Assembly (NCBI GenBank): GCA_006503475.1
Contig: RSEH01000002.1
Coordinates: 62,001-126,000 of the forward strand
DNA length: 64,000 nucleotides
Direction of reading: 5' to 3'
From: Stentor roeselii
Lineage: Eukaryota; Ciliophora; Heterotrichea; Heterotrichida; Stentoridae
Translations under genes and position numbers: made by a program
Shown: positions 1-8,545 of the stretch, in pieces
How the letters are laid out: each line of letters begins with the position of its first letter
Position numbering within the stretch: position 1 is the first letter of the stretch
The notes under the pieces: generated by a model
The model's input: only the letters and a program-made list of their open reading frames with translations
Database searches by the model: none
What the model was told of the DNA's origin: nothing

Positions 1-1
1 C

Positions 2-787
2 TTGTTAGACCTGATTCAAAAGATCTGCAGAAACAACAGAGAATGTGGAGAAAGGATCATCACTGCCATGCATAAAGATCAGATAGATAGAGTCGAAATC
101 AGCATTTTAAAGATATGCGGGTGCATGGCCCGCATGGGAAAGACCTCAGATTATATCTTTGAAATTTTAAACGCGGAAAGAAGAGGCCCAGGTCTTGAAT
201 ATCACGAGTTTATTGATGGGGTCAGGTACACCCTGAACATCTGGGTCACGCAAGAAGAAGCTGAAGACCTTTGCAGGTTTATTGACCAGGACGATACCGG
301 TTACATCACTTTTGACAGCTGGTATCAAAAGGTCAATTTTGTTGAATTCGCTGAAAAAATGTACAGCAAAGTCGCAATGGTCTCAAAATCTGACTTTTTA
401 AATGCACTGGTTGACGAGTATGAAAGAGAGATTGTTGATGACTATAGAATTTTAAAAGGACTTATTAAGTTACCGGTTTTGAATCAAAATAACTTCGCTG
501 GATTCTTGGCACAGCTTGATCCGAGCTTGGATGAAGAGGATATCATGAAGCTTTATGATGAGGCAAGGGAACAAGATGCTCAGGGCATGGCTGGAGTCAG
601 TCCTCATTCGGTTTGTGTTGTTGTCTTGAAACATAATATTGGAGGATATGGACTTGGCATTTTTGATGTTTATGACTTGGACTTGGATCAGCCTAAAACT
701 AGCACTGAAGGCGTCAGGAATGAACTGGTTGTGGAAAGGAATATGTCTGGAAGACTTGAAATTGATATAAGAAGGAGGAATAAGTAG
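2..787 (+). CDS. EF-hand protein, 3' part only
   Basis: The frame is already open at the left edge (first codon TTG, not a convincing start), so this is the C-terminal 261 residues of a longer protein. One good EF-hand loop is visible around residues 92-104 (DQDDTGYITFDSW), preceded by helical EF-like sequence around residues 56-75, which suggests a calcium-binding pair or array. The rest is acidic and soluble, with no membrane segment. It ends at TAG. Family assignment beyond EF-hand is not possible from this part; it could be the tail of a calcium-regulated enzyme or a ciliary EF-hand protein. Confidence 0.7.
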   Translation: MLDLIQKICRNNRECGERIITAMHKDQIDRVEISILKICGCMARMGKTSDYIFEILNAERRGPGLEYHEFIDGVRYTLNIWVTQEEAEDLCRFIDQDDTGYITFDSWYQKVNFVEFAEKMYSKVAMVSKSDFLNALVDEYEREIVDDYRILKGLIKLPVLNQNNFAGFLAQLDPSLDEEDIMKLYDEAREQDAQGMAGVSPHSVCVVVLKHNIGGYGLGIFDVYDLDLDQPKTSTEGVRNELVVERNMSGRLEIDIRRRNK

Positions 788-820
788 ATAGTATAAATGT
801 TAATTGGATTTTTAGTATTG

Positions 821-1101
821 GATTATGAGAGTAGGTTTTAGATGATGATAGGTTAAATTATTTGATATTAAGGATTGTTTATGAACGATGCAATTGTCTT
901 GTCATTCATTGAAATATTTAGTATTTGATCATCAGAGTAGTTTTAGATGATGATAGATCAAATTATTTAATATTAAAGGAATTGTTTATGAGATCCCATT
1001 GTCTTGTCATCAGAGTAGTTTTAGATGATATTAGATTAAATTATTTAATATTAAAGAAATTGTTTATGAAAAGCCATTGTCTTGTCATTCATTGAAATAT
1101 A
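821..1101. repeat. three imperfect tandem copies, about 80-105 bp each
   Basis: The gap between the EF-hand gene and uL23m is filled by three head-to-tail copies beginning near 821, 927 and 1011. Each contains AGAGTAG.TTTTAGATGAT, then AAATTATTT.ATATTAA, ATTGTTTATGA and CATTGTCTTGTCAT. Copies 1 and 3 share an extra TCATTGAAATAT tail. The last copy ends a few bases before the uL23m start codon, so the repeat probably overlaps its promoter or leader. No ORF or RNA signature is seen. Confidence 0.8.
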
Positions 1102-1108
1102 ATCTTTT

Positions 1109-1456
1109 ATGATAAGAAAGGTTTTGAACCTCAGACCAATCACTGAAAGGAAGATTGGATTTGAAAAAACTGTTCATAAGTTCTACAACAAGCCAGTCTT
1201 TTTGTGTAGATCAGGAAAAGAAAGACCTGAAAACACTCTGTGTTTCTCATCGTCATTGGAACTTACAAAGCCTGAACTTCGTCAGATCTTTACTAAGCTG
1301 TATGGACTTGATGTTAAAAGAATAAACACCTGGAACAAACAAGGCAAGATTCATAGGAACACTACGAATGGGAACTATTACCGCAAGAAAGATATAAAAA
1401 GGATTATTTTACAGCTGAACACTGTGGTTCCAACTGAATTACAAAGTTACGCTTAG
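1109..1456 (+). CDS. mitochondrial large-subunit ribosomal protein uL23m
   Basis: A 115-residue basic protein. The C-terminal half (about residues 51-85) reads TKPELRQIFTKLYGLDVKRINTWNKQGKIHR, which fits the uL23 core where the 'T..EI...l...Y.v.V..VNT....GK..r' pattern is typical; the short length fits a mitochondrial L23 and not cytosolic RPL23A. uL23 binds 23S-type rRNA near the exit tunnel, so this should act in the mitochondrial ribosome. A cleavable targeting peptide is not obvious, although the N-terminus (MIRKVLNLRPITERK) is basic. ATG at 1109 is the first in frame. It could in principle be a divergent homologue from another L23 lineage. Confidence 0.75.
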   Translation: MIRKVLNLRPITERKIGFEKTVHKFYNKPVFLCRSGKERPENTLCFSSSLELTKPELRQIFTKLYGLDVKRINTWNKQGKIHRNTTNGNYYRKKDIKRIILQLNTVVPTELQSYA

Positions 1457-1884
1457 ATAGTAATTCTTTTTTACTTGGGTTATTTGAAGTGAATTTGAAA
1501 ATTTGTCTAAGGTTTATGTTGGAAGGTGATAATTGATTGATAGTATTTGCTCTGATTAGGGAGTTTATGAATTTATTATTATTATATAATTAGATTTGGA
1601 TCAAACAGGAGTTCTTTTAAGGATTTACATAAATTATCGAAAAGTGCATGTTTTAGGTTTTTCAATATGATTAAGATCAAATAATCATTGTCGAGAATTT
1701 TAGTTGATTGAGATCTCCAAGAAATTATCCAAAACTAATTATCTATTTCTAAAAGATATTAGGTTTACGAAAATTTATATAATATTTTTTTTTATGAGAA
1801 ACTAGGAACATAAAAGGAACAAAGAAGACTCATTCAGATTTCCTTTATATTTATCATAATCATTATAATAATACTCAATAATGT
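1457..1884. other. intergenic, nothing recognised
   Basis: AT-rich spacer between uL23m and the first small-RNA element. I see no ORF, tRNA, or repeat shared with the rest of the window. Confidence 0.5.
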
Positions 1885-2052
1885 AAAAAGCAAGCGCTTA
1901 AGGTGATATTTTAACCATTTAAGGTGTTAATAACCATTTAAGGTGTTAATAACCATTTAAGGTGTTAATATCCCTTTAATTTTTTTGTTTTTTTTTTTTC
2001 GGGAATGATAAGAATTCATTCAAATCGAAGTAACCTTTAAGCTGGAGCTTAC
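1885..2052 (-). ncRNA. structured small RNA gene, copy A (about 168 nt)
   Basis: Read on the minus strand, it begins GTAAGCTCCAGCTTAAAGG at 2052, continues TTACTTCG, and ends GCGCTTGCTTTTT at 1885, an oligo-T end typical of RNA polymerase III. The ends pair: GTAAGC with GCTTGC (one G-U), then GCTTAAAGGT with ACCTTAAGC (one bulged A), leaving TCCA bulged in the 5' strand. The middle holds three copies of a unit of about 17-18 nt built on CACCTTAAATGGTTA, plus TCCC/GGGA flanking a long A-run. Seven sister copies lie within 8 kb. It is divergent to the derlin-like gene at 2224. RNA function is unknown; expression is inferred from promoter, structure and terminator only. Confidence 0.72.
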
Positions 2053-2110
2053 CTTTCTTCAACCATTTTATTTAAATAGTTATCTAATTTTTTTGTTTTT
2101 AATATGGGAT
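2053..2110 (-). promoter_or_regulatory. external Pol III-type promoter of RNA copy A
   Basis: ATCCCATATT (complement of 2101-2110) lies 48 nt before the RNA 5' end. TATTTAAATA starts at -26. Box, spacing and TATA placement are shared with the other copies, while the rest of the spacer is not conserved. Confidence 0.68.
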
Positions 2111-2223
2111 GATAATCATTCATATTAAATTCTAATTACCCAAAAAATTCCTACTCTAATACTTCAACTAAATACTTTAATAAATCTCTCAATCCTTTTC
2201 CGATCTAACAAACAAATAAAAAA

Positions 2224-3048
2224 ATGAATCAAGAAAACGAGTTGATAACAAATCGTCTAAGTGCATGGTGGAAATCCATACCAATATTCAACCTGATCCT
2301 AATTACTCTAACATCAATATCAAGCATTCTCACCCTGCCCTTCATATTCGAAACCCCTATAACCCAGAATTTCACTTACAGTCCATACACCATGCTCAAG
2401 ACCCAATCTTACTACACAATTCTGACATACCCCTTTATTTGTTTCGGTATTCCACAAGCAATAATCCTGATCTACTCTTACCAGTCCTTTTCAGTTCCAA
2501 AAGAGAAATCAATCGGAACATTTCGTTTTATTCTTTATTTCTTCATCCAAAACACAATCATTGCGATTTTCTTCATCCCCATTTCTATCTTCGCAGGTGA
2601 AAACCTTATTGAATCCACTTTCATCAATCTCTACATGGCTGGCCTTTGGCCAGCCCTAATGGCTGAAGTAATTATTGACTCTTACAAGGATTCCAACAAA
2701 GAAGTCAATTTTTTGTGTTTTACTTGCAAAATTAAAAATAAGTACTACCCTTTGATACTTTTTGTCCTTTTTTCATTCATCGCTGCTGCGATCTTTATGC
2801 TGATTGCTGGAGTTATTACTGGATTTATTTGTAAGAGGTATTTAGATGCTTTTGGATGGATGGACTGGAGTCATATCAGTGATTCTTGTGCTGAGAAGGT
2901 TGAAAGAAAAGCTTGTTGCTGCCTTTTTAAGATGAAGAGATTTGTTTCGATTGCTGAGTCTGAATTTGAAATGCAGCCTGCTGCTTTGCCTCAGTCTCGA
3001 GAACCTTCTCCACCTTTTGCTGGGACTGGGTATCGACTTGGAGGGTAG
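2224..3048 (+). CDS. derlin/rhomboid-like ER membrane protein with SHP box
   Basis: A polytopic membrane protein of the derlin (rhomboid pseudoprotease) type: it starts with a WWKSIP motif near residues 16-21, has about five to six hydrophobic segments, and a rhomboid-like KEKSIGTFRF loop. The tail ends PFAGTGYRLGG, a good match to the SHP box with which derlins bind the p97/Cdc48 ATPase, so a role in ER-associated degradation is likely. A 15-nt intron, 2831-2845 (GTAAGAGGTATTTAG), is hidden in frame: removing it gives 269 residues and aligns GFIYAFGWMDW with the spliced paralogue at 6233 (GYLHLFEIMKW), with the same phase-1 position. It begins with ATG after an A-rich leader. UBAC2-like rather than classical derlin cannot be excluded. 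Confidence 0.78.
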   Translation: MNQENELITNRLSAWWKSIPIFNLILITLTSISSILTLPFIFETPITQNFTYSPYTMLKTQSYYTILTYPFICFGIPQAIILIYSYQSFSVPKEKSIGTFRFILYFFIQNTIIAIFFIPISIFAGENLIESTFINLYMAGLWPALMAEVIIDSYKDSNKEVNFLCFTCKIKNKYYPLILFVLFSFIAAAIFMLIAGVITGFICKRYLDAFGWMDWSHISDSCAEKVERKACCCLFKMKRFVSIAESEFEMQPAALPQSREPSPPFAGTGYRLGG

Positions 3049-3316
3049 TAGGTATTAATTTAAGCTATGTTCTTAAATTAAGTGGTGAAATTTTTAGTCA
3101 AATGTTTAGATTTTTAGGTATTTTGGGTATATGATTATTTTAGAGGATGTTTTGAAAAGTTTGGTTTAAGGATTTCAGAGTTTATTATTATGAAGGTTTA
3201 TTAGGATAAATTATTCGAAAAATTTTGATGTTGATAGATTTTAAAGATTTACTTTTGAGGAATCTAGGAAATTTAAATGGAGGTTAGCTGTAGTAGTCTT
3301 TTAGGTTGTAAATAAT
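3049..3316. other. intergenic, part of a tandem duplication
   Basis: AT-rich DNA after the derlin-like gene. The part next to the stop resembles 4690-4949 after the pseudogene. Nothing else recognised. Confidence 0.4.
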
Positions 3317-3400
3317 AAAAGCAAGCGCTTAAGGCGATAAGTTAACCAAATTTTTTTGGTATATAAGAAGAACACGAAGTAGCCTTTAAGCTTGAGCTAC
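3317..3400 (-). ncRNA. structured small RNA gene, copy B (about 84 nt)
   Basis: The shortest copy. The minus strand runs from GTAGCTCAAGCTTAAAGG at 3400 through CTACTTCG to GCGCTTGCTTTT at 3317. The middle is a single hairpin, ACCAAA-loop-TTTGGT, replacing the repeated units of copy A. The 5' CTAC change (others TTAC) and the GTAGCTC start show natural variation. It is most like copy D, in keeping with the tandem duplication around the derlin gene. Confidence 0.7.
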
Positions 3401-3458
3401 AATTTCATAAAACTTTTCATTTTATTTTTGCTTTGATTTTGCTATTTTAATATGGGAT
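3401..3458 (-). promoter_or_regulatory. external Pol III-type promoter of RNA copy B
   Basis: ATCCCATATT (complement of 3449-3458), exactly 48 nt before the RNA start. The stretch around -28 to -19 is AAAATAAAAT, a weak TATA-like element. Confidence 0.65.
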
Positions 3459-3660
3459 TCATAACCCTCAAAATCAACCTTATGTATAACTCAAATAATT
3501 TTATAAGAAATTCAATTCTAGTTTATCCATTAACTTCATTCGAAAATAAATATGATTTATCTGATCCATAATTAATCAAAATCTATTATCATGAATTAAA
3601 TGAATATTTTAATAAGCAAGCTTACTGATTAGCTTCTTCTATGTTCTTTGTTTTTTTTTT

Positions 3661-3787
3661 AAAAAAGCAAGCGCTTAAGGTGGTAGATTTAACCATTTAA
3701 GGTGATGATATCCCTTTATTTTTTTTTTTTTTTTTTTGGGAAGATGAAATTTTCTCAAAACGAAGTAACCTTTAAGCTGGAGCTTAC
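3661..3787 (-). ncRNA. structured small RNA gene, copy C (about 127 nt)
   Basis: The minus strand runs from GTAAGCTCCAGCTTAAAGG at 3787, then TTACTTCG, to GCGCTTGCTTTTTT at 3661. The middle has one CACCTTAAATGG unit (copy A has three) and TCCC/GGGA around a homopolymer A-tract. It is the duplicate of copy A, and lies in the same place relative to the derlin pseudogene as A does to the intact gene. Confidence 0.7.
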
Positions 3788-3845
3788 CTTTCTTTAACTA
3801 TTTTATTTATATAGTTATATAATTATTTTGTATTTAATATGGGAT
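3788..3845 (-). promoter_or_regulatory. external Pol III-type promoter of RNA copy C
   Basis: ATCCCATATT (complement of 3836-3845), 48 nt before the RNA start, with a clear TATATAAATAAAA beginning at -26. Confidence 0.68.
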
Positions 3846-3967
3846 AATAAACATTCAATTAAATTCTAAAAGGAATTTCGTTTTTATTCTAACTTTACAA
3901 CCGAATACTTAAATAAATTAAATTCATATACTTCTTCCCCATCTTGACTAATAAAAAATTTATATAA

Positions 3968-4692
3968 ATGAACTAATCACAAATCATCCTACTAAATAAT
4001 GAAAATTATTATCAAAATTCAGCCTCATTCAAATTAATCGAATATCGATATCCAAATCTCAACTATCATTCATATTCGAACTAATTCATCGTACATCTTT
4101 CTATATTTCATATACCTGAGACTCAATCTTACTGCAAAATTCTTTCCTGCTCTTTATTTTATTATGGCTAAACACAAGCAATAGTCCTGATATACTGTTA
4201 GCAGTGCTTTTCAATCGGAACTATTCGTTTTATTGTTTATTTCTTCATCAAAACACGATTATTGAGATTTATTCATCCCTTTTCTCTCTTCGATAAATAA
4301 TTCCTGTACATCAAAATCTATCTGATTGAAGTGATTTTTTAATCTTGCAAGGGTCTCAAAAAGTAGTCAATTTCTGTATTTTACTTGAAAAATGAAAAAC
4401 AAGTATTACCCTCTCATACTTTTATTTCTTTTCATTCATTCCTGAGAGATCTCTATAATGATTGCTATATTTCTCATAAGACTCATATTTAAGAGATATT
4501 TAGATGCTTTGGATGATAGACTAGACTCAAATTAGTGATTTGTGATGAGAAGGTAGAAGGAAATATTTGTTGCTTTTTTAAGTATGAGAGATTTATTTAT
4601 ATTGGTCAGTCTGAATTCTAATGGAAATTGATTCTTTTCTTTAGGTTCTACAGCTTGATGTACCTTTTCAGGAAAGAGATCAAGTAGGAGGG
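3968..4692 (+). pseudogene. decayed copy of the derlin-like gene at 2224
   Basis: Nucleotide similarity to 2224-3048 is evident along the length, for example around CAATCTTACT.CA, TCGTTTTATT.TTTATTTCTTCAT, AACAAGTA.TACCCT and AGATATTTAGATGCTTT, but there are many in-frame stops and small deletions and no long frame remains. It keeps a degenerate trace of the 15-nt intron (TTAAGAGATATTTAG near 4489), so it came from genomic duplication, not retrocopying. The flanking RNA genes were copied with it. It is a host gene remnant. Confidence 0.85.
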
Positions 4693-4949
4693 ATTAATTT
4701 AAGTTTTGATTATAGAAATAATTGATGAATTACTTAAATGGGTTTGAATTATTAATTTTTTGTTATTATGATTGATAATTATTAGGAAGTGTTGCAAGAA
4801 TCGGATAATTTTTTTGCTAAACTCAGAATTTTTTTTGTATTAGTGAACCTAGTACAAATAGATATATATTCAAAGTTGATGTTGATTAATAATAATAGCT
4901 GATCAGTCAGCTGAAATTTTCTTGAGTCTTCCTAAATTCCTTTAAAAAC

Positions 4950-5038
4950 AAAAAGCAAGCGCTCAAGGTGATAGAGTTAACCAAATTTCTTTGGTAGTGC
5001 ATGGCGAACTGATGAAGTAACCTTTAAGCTAGAGCTAC
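4950..5038 (-). ncRNA. structured small RNA gene, copy D (about 89 nt)
   Basis: The minus strand runs from GTAGCTCTAGCTTAAAGG at 5038, then TTACTTCATC, to GAGCGCTTGCTTTTT at 4950. Its single apical hairpin is ACCAAA/TTTGGT, as in copy B, but the loop-side sequence differs. The 3' stem strand has CTTGAGC where copy A has CTTAAGC. Confidence 0.7.
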
Positions 5039-5096
5039 AATTACTTAAAACATTTTCTATTATATTTTAGTTTATTTTTTAATTTTAATATGGGAT
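5039..5096 (-). promoter_or_regulatory. external Pol III-type promoter of RNA copy D
   Basis: ATCCCATATT (complement of 5087-5096), 48 nt before the RNA start; TATAATA begins at -26. Confidence 0.66.
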
Positions 5097-5363
5097 GCAA
5101 CAGGCTTAGAGAATGGTCTGATATCTTAGTAAAATAATTTATTAAATATCAATTTATTCATCATTAGTAATCGTTTTTTACAATTTAACTAATTTTTGAC
5201 TTTCACTAATCTTACCTAATTCAAGTCCTATCAATACCTAATCCAAGAGAGATATGATTAAATGTCTTTGCTCATATTCAATCAAATCAATTATCATAAT
5301 TAAATAAATGATTTTTTTTTGCAACTAATTGACTTTCTGTTTGCTTTCAGTTTCTTTATAAAT

Positions 5364-5466
5364 AAAAGCCAAGCGCTCAAGGTGGTAAGGTTGACCAATT
5401 AAGGTGGGTAATCCCTTGGGGAAGGGAAACAATCGTTAAAGAAGTAACCTTTGAGCTGATGCTTAC
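5364..5466 (-). ncRNA. structured small RNA gene, copy E (about 103 nt)
   Basis: The minus strand runs from GTAAGCATCAGCTCAAAGG at 5466, then TTACTTC, to GAGCGCTTGGCTTTT at 5364. Here both strands of the closing stem are changed together relative to copy A (GCTCAAAGG with CCTTGAGC), a compensatory pair. The middle has one CACCTTAATTGGT unit and a perfect six-pair hairpin, TCCCTT-CCCC-AAGGGA in the RNA. Confidence 0.7.
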
Positions 5467-5525
5467 ATTTATAGAAAACGAATTCATTTAATATTGCTTT
5501 AATTTTTTCGAATTAAATATGGGAT
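5467..5525 (-). promoter_or_regulatory. external Pol III-type promoter of RNA copy E
   Basis: ATCCCATATT (complement of 5516-5525), here 49 nt before the RNA start instead of 48. TATTAAAT begins at about -27. Confidence 0.62.
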
Positions 5526-6232
5526 TAATTAGGTCAACTAATCTAGTACTAAAAAACCTCTCGTTCTACTTAGAAACTAAGGATTATAAGTAAATGAATA
5601 AATATATCATGCATTATGATTTAAATTCATTTATTGATTTGAGCCTTATTGGTCATATTTAATTTTAAGAGTTCCTTTGGTGTTATTTGACCATTAATAA
5701 ATCCAAGTAATATATGGATATTTAAAACTTGCTTCTTCTTTTCTTCGATTTGTTAATTAGCTCTTTAACATCCTAACTATAATATTACCTTATGTCTTAA
5801 GATAGATTCAACTAAGTAGAAATCATATAATTTTCTTATAAAATTTTAAATAAGTGATTTTAATATTATTTCCTAATGAATATTTTGTTTAAGTAATAAT
5901 TTAAGCTTCTAATAAACTGGAAAAGTACTCTATTTAATGAATCATTGAATTTATCATATCTAAAAGAATAGCTTAAGTAATACTATTCAAAATTCTAAGA
6001 AAAATGCAGTATGATAGATAAGTGGCCATGATTTTATTCATTTAAATGACTAGAAATATTTGTTTGATGTTATAACTGAATTAAGCAGTATAAATTTACA
6101 TGTTGCAGGAAGAAAAAATCACTAATTAATATTTTGAAGTAGCCTCTGGTTTTATAACAATTAGTCATCTTCCTTTGAATTATTCCTGATTCCTAACTTA
6201 AAAGGCTTTTCCTATATTGATTTATTTAATAA
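5526..6232. other. intergenic, nothing recognised
   Basis: About 700 bp of AT-rich DNA between RNA copy E and the second derlin-like gene. No ORF, tRNA, conserved RNA box or clear repeat found by eye. Confidence 0.45.
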
Positions 6233-7087
6233 ATGTTTAGGTTTAGCTCTAGTAGTTCACCAGAAACCTTTAAGGCTTGGTGGAAGTCTATTCCTTTATT
6301 TACTTTTTTTGTGTTTTGTGTTTCTTTGGTTACTGGGATTCTTGGACTGATGATGCTTTGGCTGGATTTTTGGCAGAATTTTTTCATGCATTTGGTTTTC
6401 AACCCTATAGTTCTGTTAGTTTTGCAAAACTATTACTCGGTCTTTACATTCCCTTATATATCCCTCGAGCCTCTAAATGCTATTTTATCAATCTTCAGCT
6501 ACCAAGTTTACTCTATTAAAAAAGAAAAAGAATTAGGAACCCTTCGATTTTTCTTTTATTTCCTTATAAACAACCTGGTTGTAAGTTTCATCTACCTTCT
6601 CGTGGCAAGTCTTTGTTTCAGACTAGGAGTTTCTCCCCTTTCCTACTTTTTCAAGCTCTTCTTATTCGGTCTGTGGCCTATGATTATGATGGAAATGGTT
6701 AAAGAATGCAACCAAGACCCAGAACAGCCTTCATATTTTATGTGCTTTCCAATCAAAATAAAAAAAAAATACTATCCTTGGGTATTTGCTATTTTCTTTT
6801 CGGTGATTTACGGATTGATAATCGAAGTTTTTGTGGGGATCTTCGTTGGCTACCTTCGTAAACTCTAAACAGACCTATTTGAAATAATGAAATGGACAGA
6901 ATTATCAGAAGAAAAAGGTAAAAAACTAGAAGAAACCCTATCAAAACCTCTTTTTTACTTTTTAAGATATGTAAAAGCAGAAGGATCTTCAGATCTGAAC
7001 CCAGTGATTCTCCCAGGTCCCAGTTTTGAAGTCAACTTTCCAGGTATCGGTGTGAGACTTGGAACTGGGCCAGCAGAAAGTAAGTAG
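6233..7087 (+). CDS. derlin/rhomboid-like membrane protein, paralogue with one 15-nt intron
   Basis: This paralogue of the 2224 gene opens with KAWWKSIPLF and has the same rhomboid-like KEKELGTLRF loop and about six hydrophobic segments. The frame stops after residue 211 unless GTAAACTCTAAACAG (6858-6872) is spliced out. Splicing gives 279 residues in which GYLHLFEIMKWTEL aligns with the paralogue, and brings in a tail with FPGIGVRLGTG, an SHP box for p97 binding. Intron length, phase 1 and position match the hidden intron of the 2224 gene. Likely ER-associated degradation. The start ATG follows AATAA. Confidence 0.82.
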
Positions 7088-7143
7088 ATTAAGTCTTTAT
7101 TCTATTTTGTATTTAAACTAAATTATCATCGTTGATGGTATGA

Positions 7144-7227
7144 GCATACATGGCCGAGCGGTCTAAGGCGATAGACTCAAGATCTACTGGAAGTAATTCC
7201 GCGTGAGTTCAAATCTCACTGTATGCA
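7144..7227 (+). tRNA. tRNA-Leu(CAA)
   Basis: An 84-nt cloverleaf with a long variable arm. The acceptor GCATACA pairs with TGTATGC, the D-arm contains TGGCCGAGCGGTCTAAGGC (class II Leu type), the anticodon loop is CTCAAGA, and the T-arm is GAGTTCAAATCTC. The discriminator is A. The outermost anticodon-stem pair appears to be A-C. No intron. Followed by CTTTTTATTTTTTTT, a Pol III terminator. Confidence 0.93.
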
Positions 7228-7513
7228 CTTTTTATTTTTTTTGAGGATTCTGATGATGACTGATGGTTTCTGTGAGTGAGGAAGATGGAAGAGTTAGTGA
7301 CTTTAGAAAGAGTTATTTTTTAGAGAAAGGGTTTTTGATTGGATTTTTTAGTGTTTTTTTAATTTAGGATTTTTTTGGGTGGAATAAAGAATTTTAGAAA
7401 TTTTTATTTGAGAGGTGAGTTGATGGAAGATAATATTTAGAGTTCTTTTAAAGTTAATTATCTTTTAAGATTAGATGGATTTAGATGGTTCTGATGAGAA
7501 TTTTTGATAATTT
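7228..7513. other. intergenic after tRNA-Leu
   Basis: The tRNA terminator T-tracts lie at the left edge. The rest is T-rich spacer up to the promoter of RNA copy F, with no gene seen. Confidence 0.45.
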
Positions 7514-7571
7514 GTCCCATATTAGAAATTTAAAAAGATATAGTTAATAAAAAGAAATTTTAGATTTATTT
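7514..7571 (+). promoter_or_regulatory. external Pol III-type promoter of RNA copy F
   Basis: GTCCCATATT at 7514-7523 (first base differs from the family), exactly 48 nt before the RNA start at 7572; TTAATAAAAA lies at -28 to -19. Confidence 0.66.
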
Positions 7572-7678
7572 ATAAGCTCTAGCTTAAAGGTTACTTCGAT
7601 TTGATGAATTGGAAGCACTATGGATTCCAGCCGGCTAAAGTTTCCATGGTTAATTATCACCTCGAGCGCTTGCTTTTT
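7572..7678 (+). ncRNA. structured small RNA gene, copy F (about 107 nt)
   Basis: It runs ATAAGCTCTAGCTTAAAGG, TTACTTCG, then a variable domain, then ATCACCTCGAGCGCTTGCTTTTT. The apical hairpin pairs ACTATGGA with TCCATGGT (7 of 8 pairs), and its loop contains the palindrome AGCCGGCT. The terminal pairs ATAAGC/GCTTGC are kept. It is on the plus strand, opposite to copies A-E. Confidence 0.72.
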
Positions 7679-7973
7679 GCAGAGATTTCAATATAGATTG
7701 AAAGTTTTAGAACTTGCTAAATTATTATATTAAAGGTTTATAAAAAGGCTGTGATTAATAGAGTTTAAAACTTTTGATATATGAAGAGCTACTGAGATCA
7801 TAAATATTATTTAATAGTAAATTATCTAATTTTAGTCTATTTTTAATGTCTATAAGTGTATATATTTTTTCTAATGTTTGTGAGCCCTTGTCGAAATTAG
7901 CATCTAATTAGAAAGAGCACTGAAATATTCGAATTTAAAATTAAGGTCTATAATTTAAAATATTTCAAAAAAT
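7679..7973. other. intergenic between RNA copies F and G
   Basis: AT-rich spacer of about 295 bp. Parts resemble the spacer after copy G (8140-8441): both carry 'ATTGAAAGT', a 'AAAAGGCT.TGATTA.AATAG' stretch and 'AAAATTTGATAT'-like words, suggesting F and G arose by tandem duplication. Confidence 0.45.
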
Positions 7974-8031
7974 ATCCCATATTAAAAACATAAAATATTT
8001 TATAGTATATATATAATTATTGTAGAGAATT
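7974..8031 (+). promoter_or_regulatory. external Pol III-type promoter of RNA copy G
   Basis: ATCCCATATT at 7974-7983, 48 nt before the RNA start, with the best TATA box of the family (TATATATATAA beginning at -26). Confidence 0.7.
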
Positions 8032-8139
8032 GTAAGCTCTAGCTTAAAGGCTACTTCAGCTGTCTAAAGTGTTATACCATTGGTTTCTAGCCGGCTTCTG
8101 ATTCTAATGGTTACTTATAACCTTGAGCGCTTGCTTTTT
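8032..8139 (+). ncRNA. structured small RNA gene, copy G (about 108 nt)
   Basis: It runs GTAAGCTCTAGCTTAAAGG, CTACTTCAGC, then ACCATT-loop-AATGGT, then TAACCTTGAGCGCTTGCTTTTT. The loop again holds AGCCGGCT, although the hairpin stem differs from copy F. That pattern (stem changed, pairing kept, loop palindrome kept) is evidence for a selected RNA fold. Confidence 0.74.
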
Positions 8140-8441
8140 GTCAATGATACTCATAGGTATTGAAAGTAATAAAATTTTGATATGATCATGAAATGGTTTT
8201 GATGAAAAGGCTCTGATTAGAATAGCTTCAAAAAATTTGATATTTTTGAAACTTCTATAGTATGAAGATTGTATATTTTGGTTGATTTTTTCAAAATTAG
8301 GTATTATTTGAAATAGTTGTGAGTTTATTTACTTTTTGATAATTGGAGGTTCTTCTAAAGAATATTTCTCATAAATCAGGGGAAGTACTAAAATCTAGAA
8401 CTTTAAATATAGGCTTGATTATTATAAAATATTTTTAAAGT

Positions 8442-8545
8442 ATTCCTATAATATTTTTATATGGTTTATATATATTATTATTGTAGAAAGCTGTAGTCTC
8501 TAGCTTAAAAAATCCTCACATCTTTTATCACCTTAAGTCCTAGCT
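8442..8545 (+). pseudogene. decayed small RNA gene, copy H
   Basis: Recognisable remnants in order: ATTCCTATAA (degraded promoter box, 8442-8451), a TATATATATTATTATT stretch, GTAGTCTCTAGCTTAAAAAAT (5' domain, near 8493), and TTATCACCTTAAGTCCTAGCTCT (3' strand, ending near 8545). The TTACTTC block and the oligo-T end are lost, and the middle is deleted. I read it as a dead copy of the F/G type. Confidence 0.6.
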
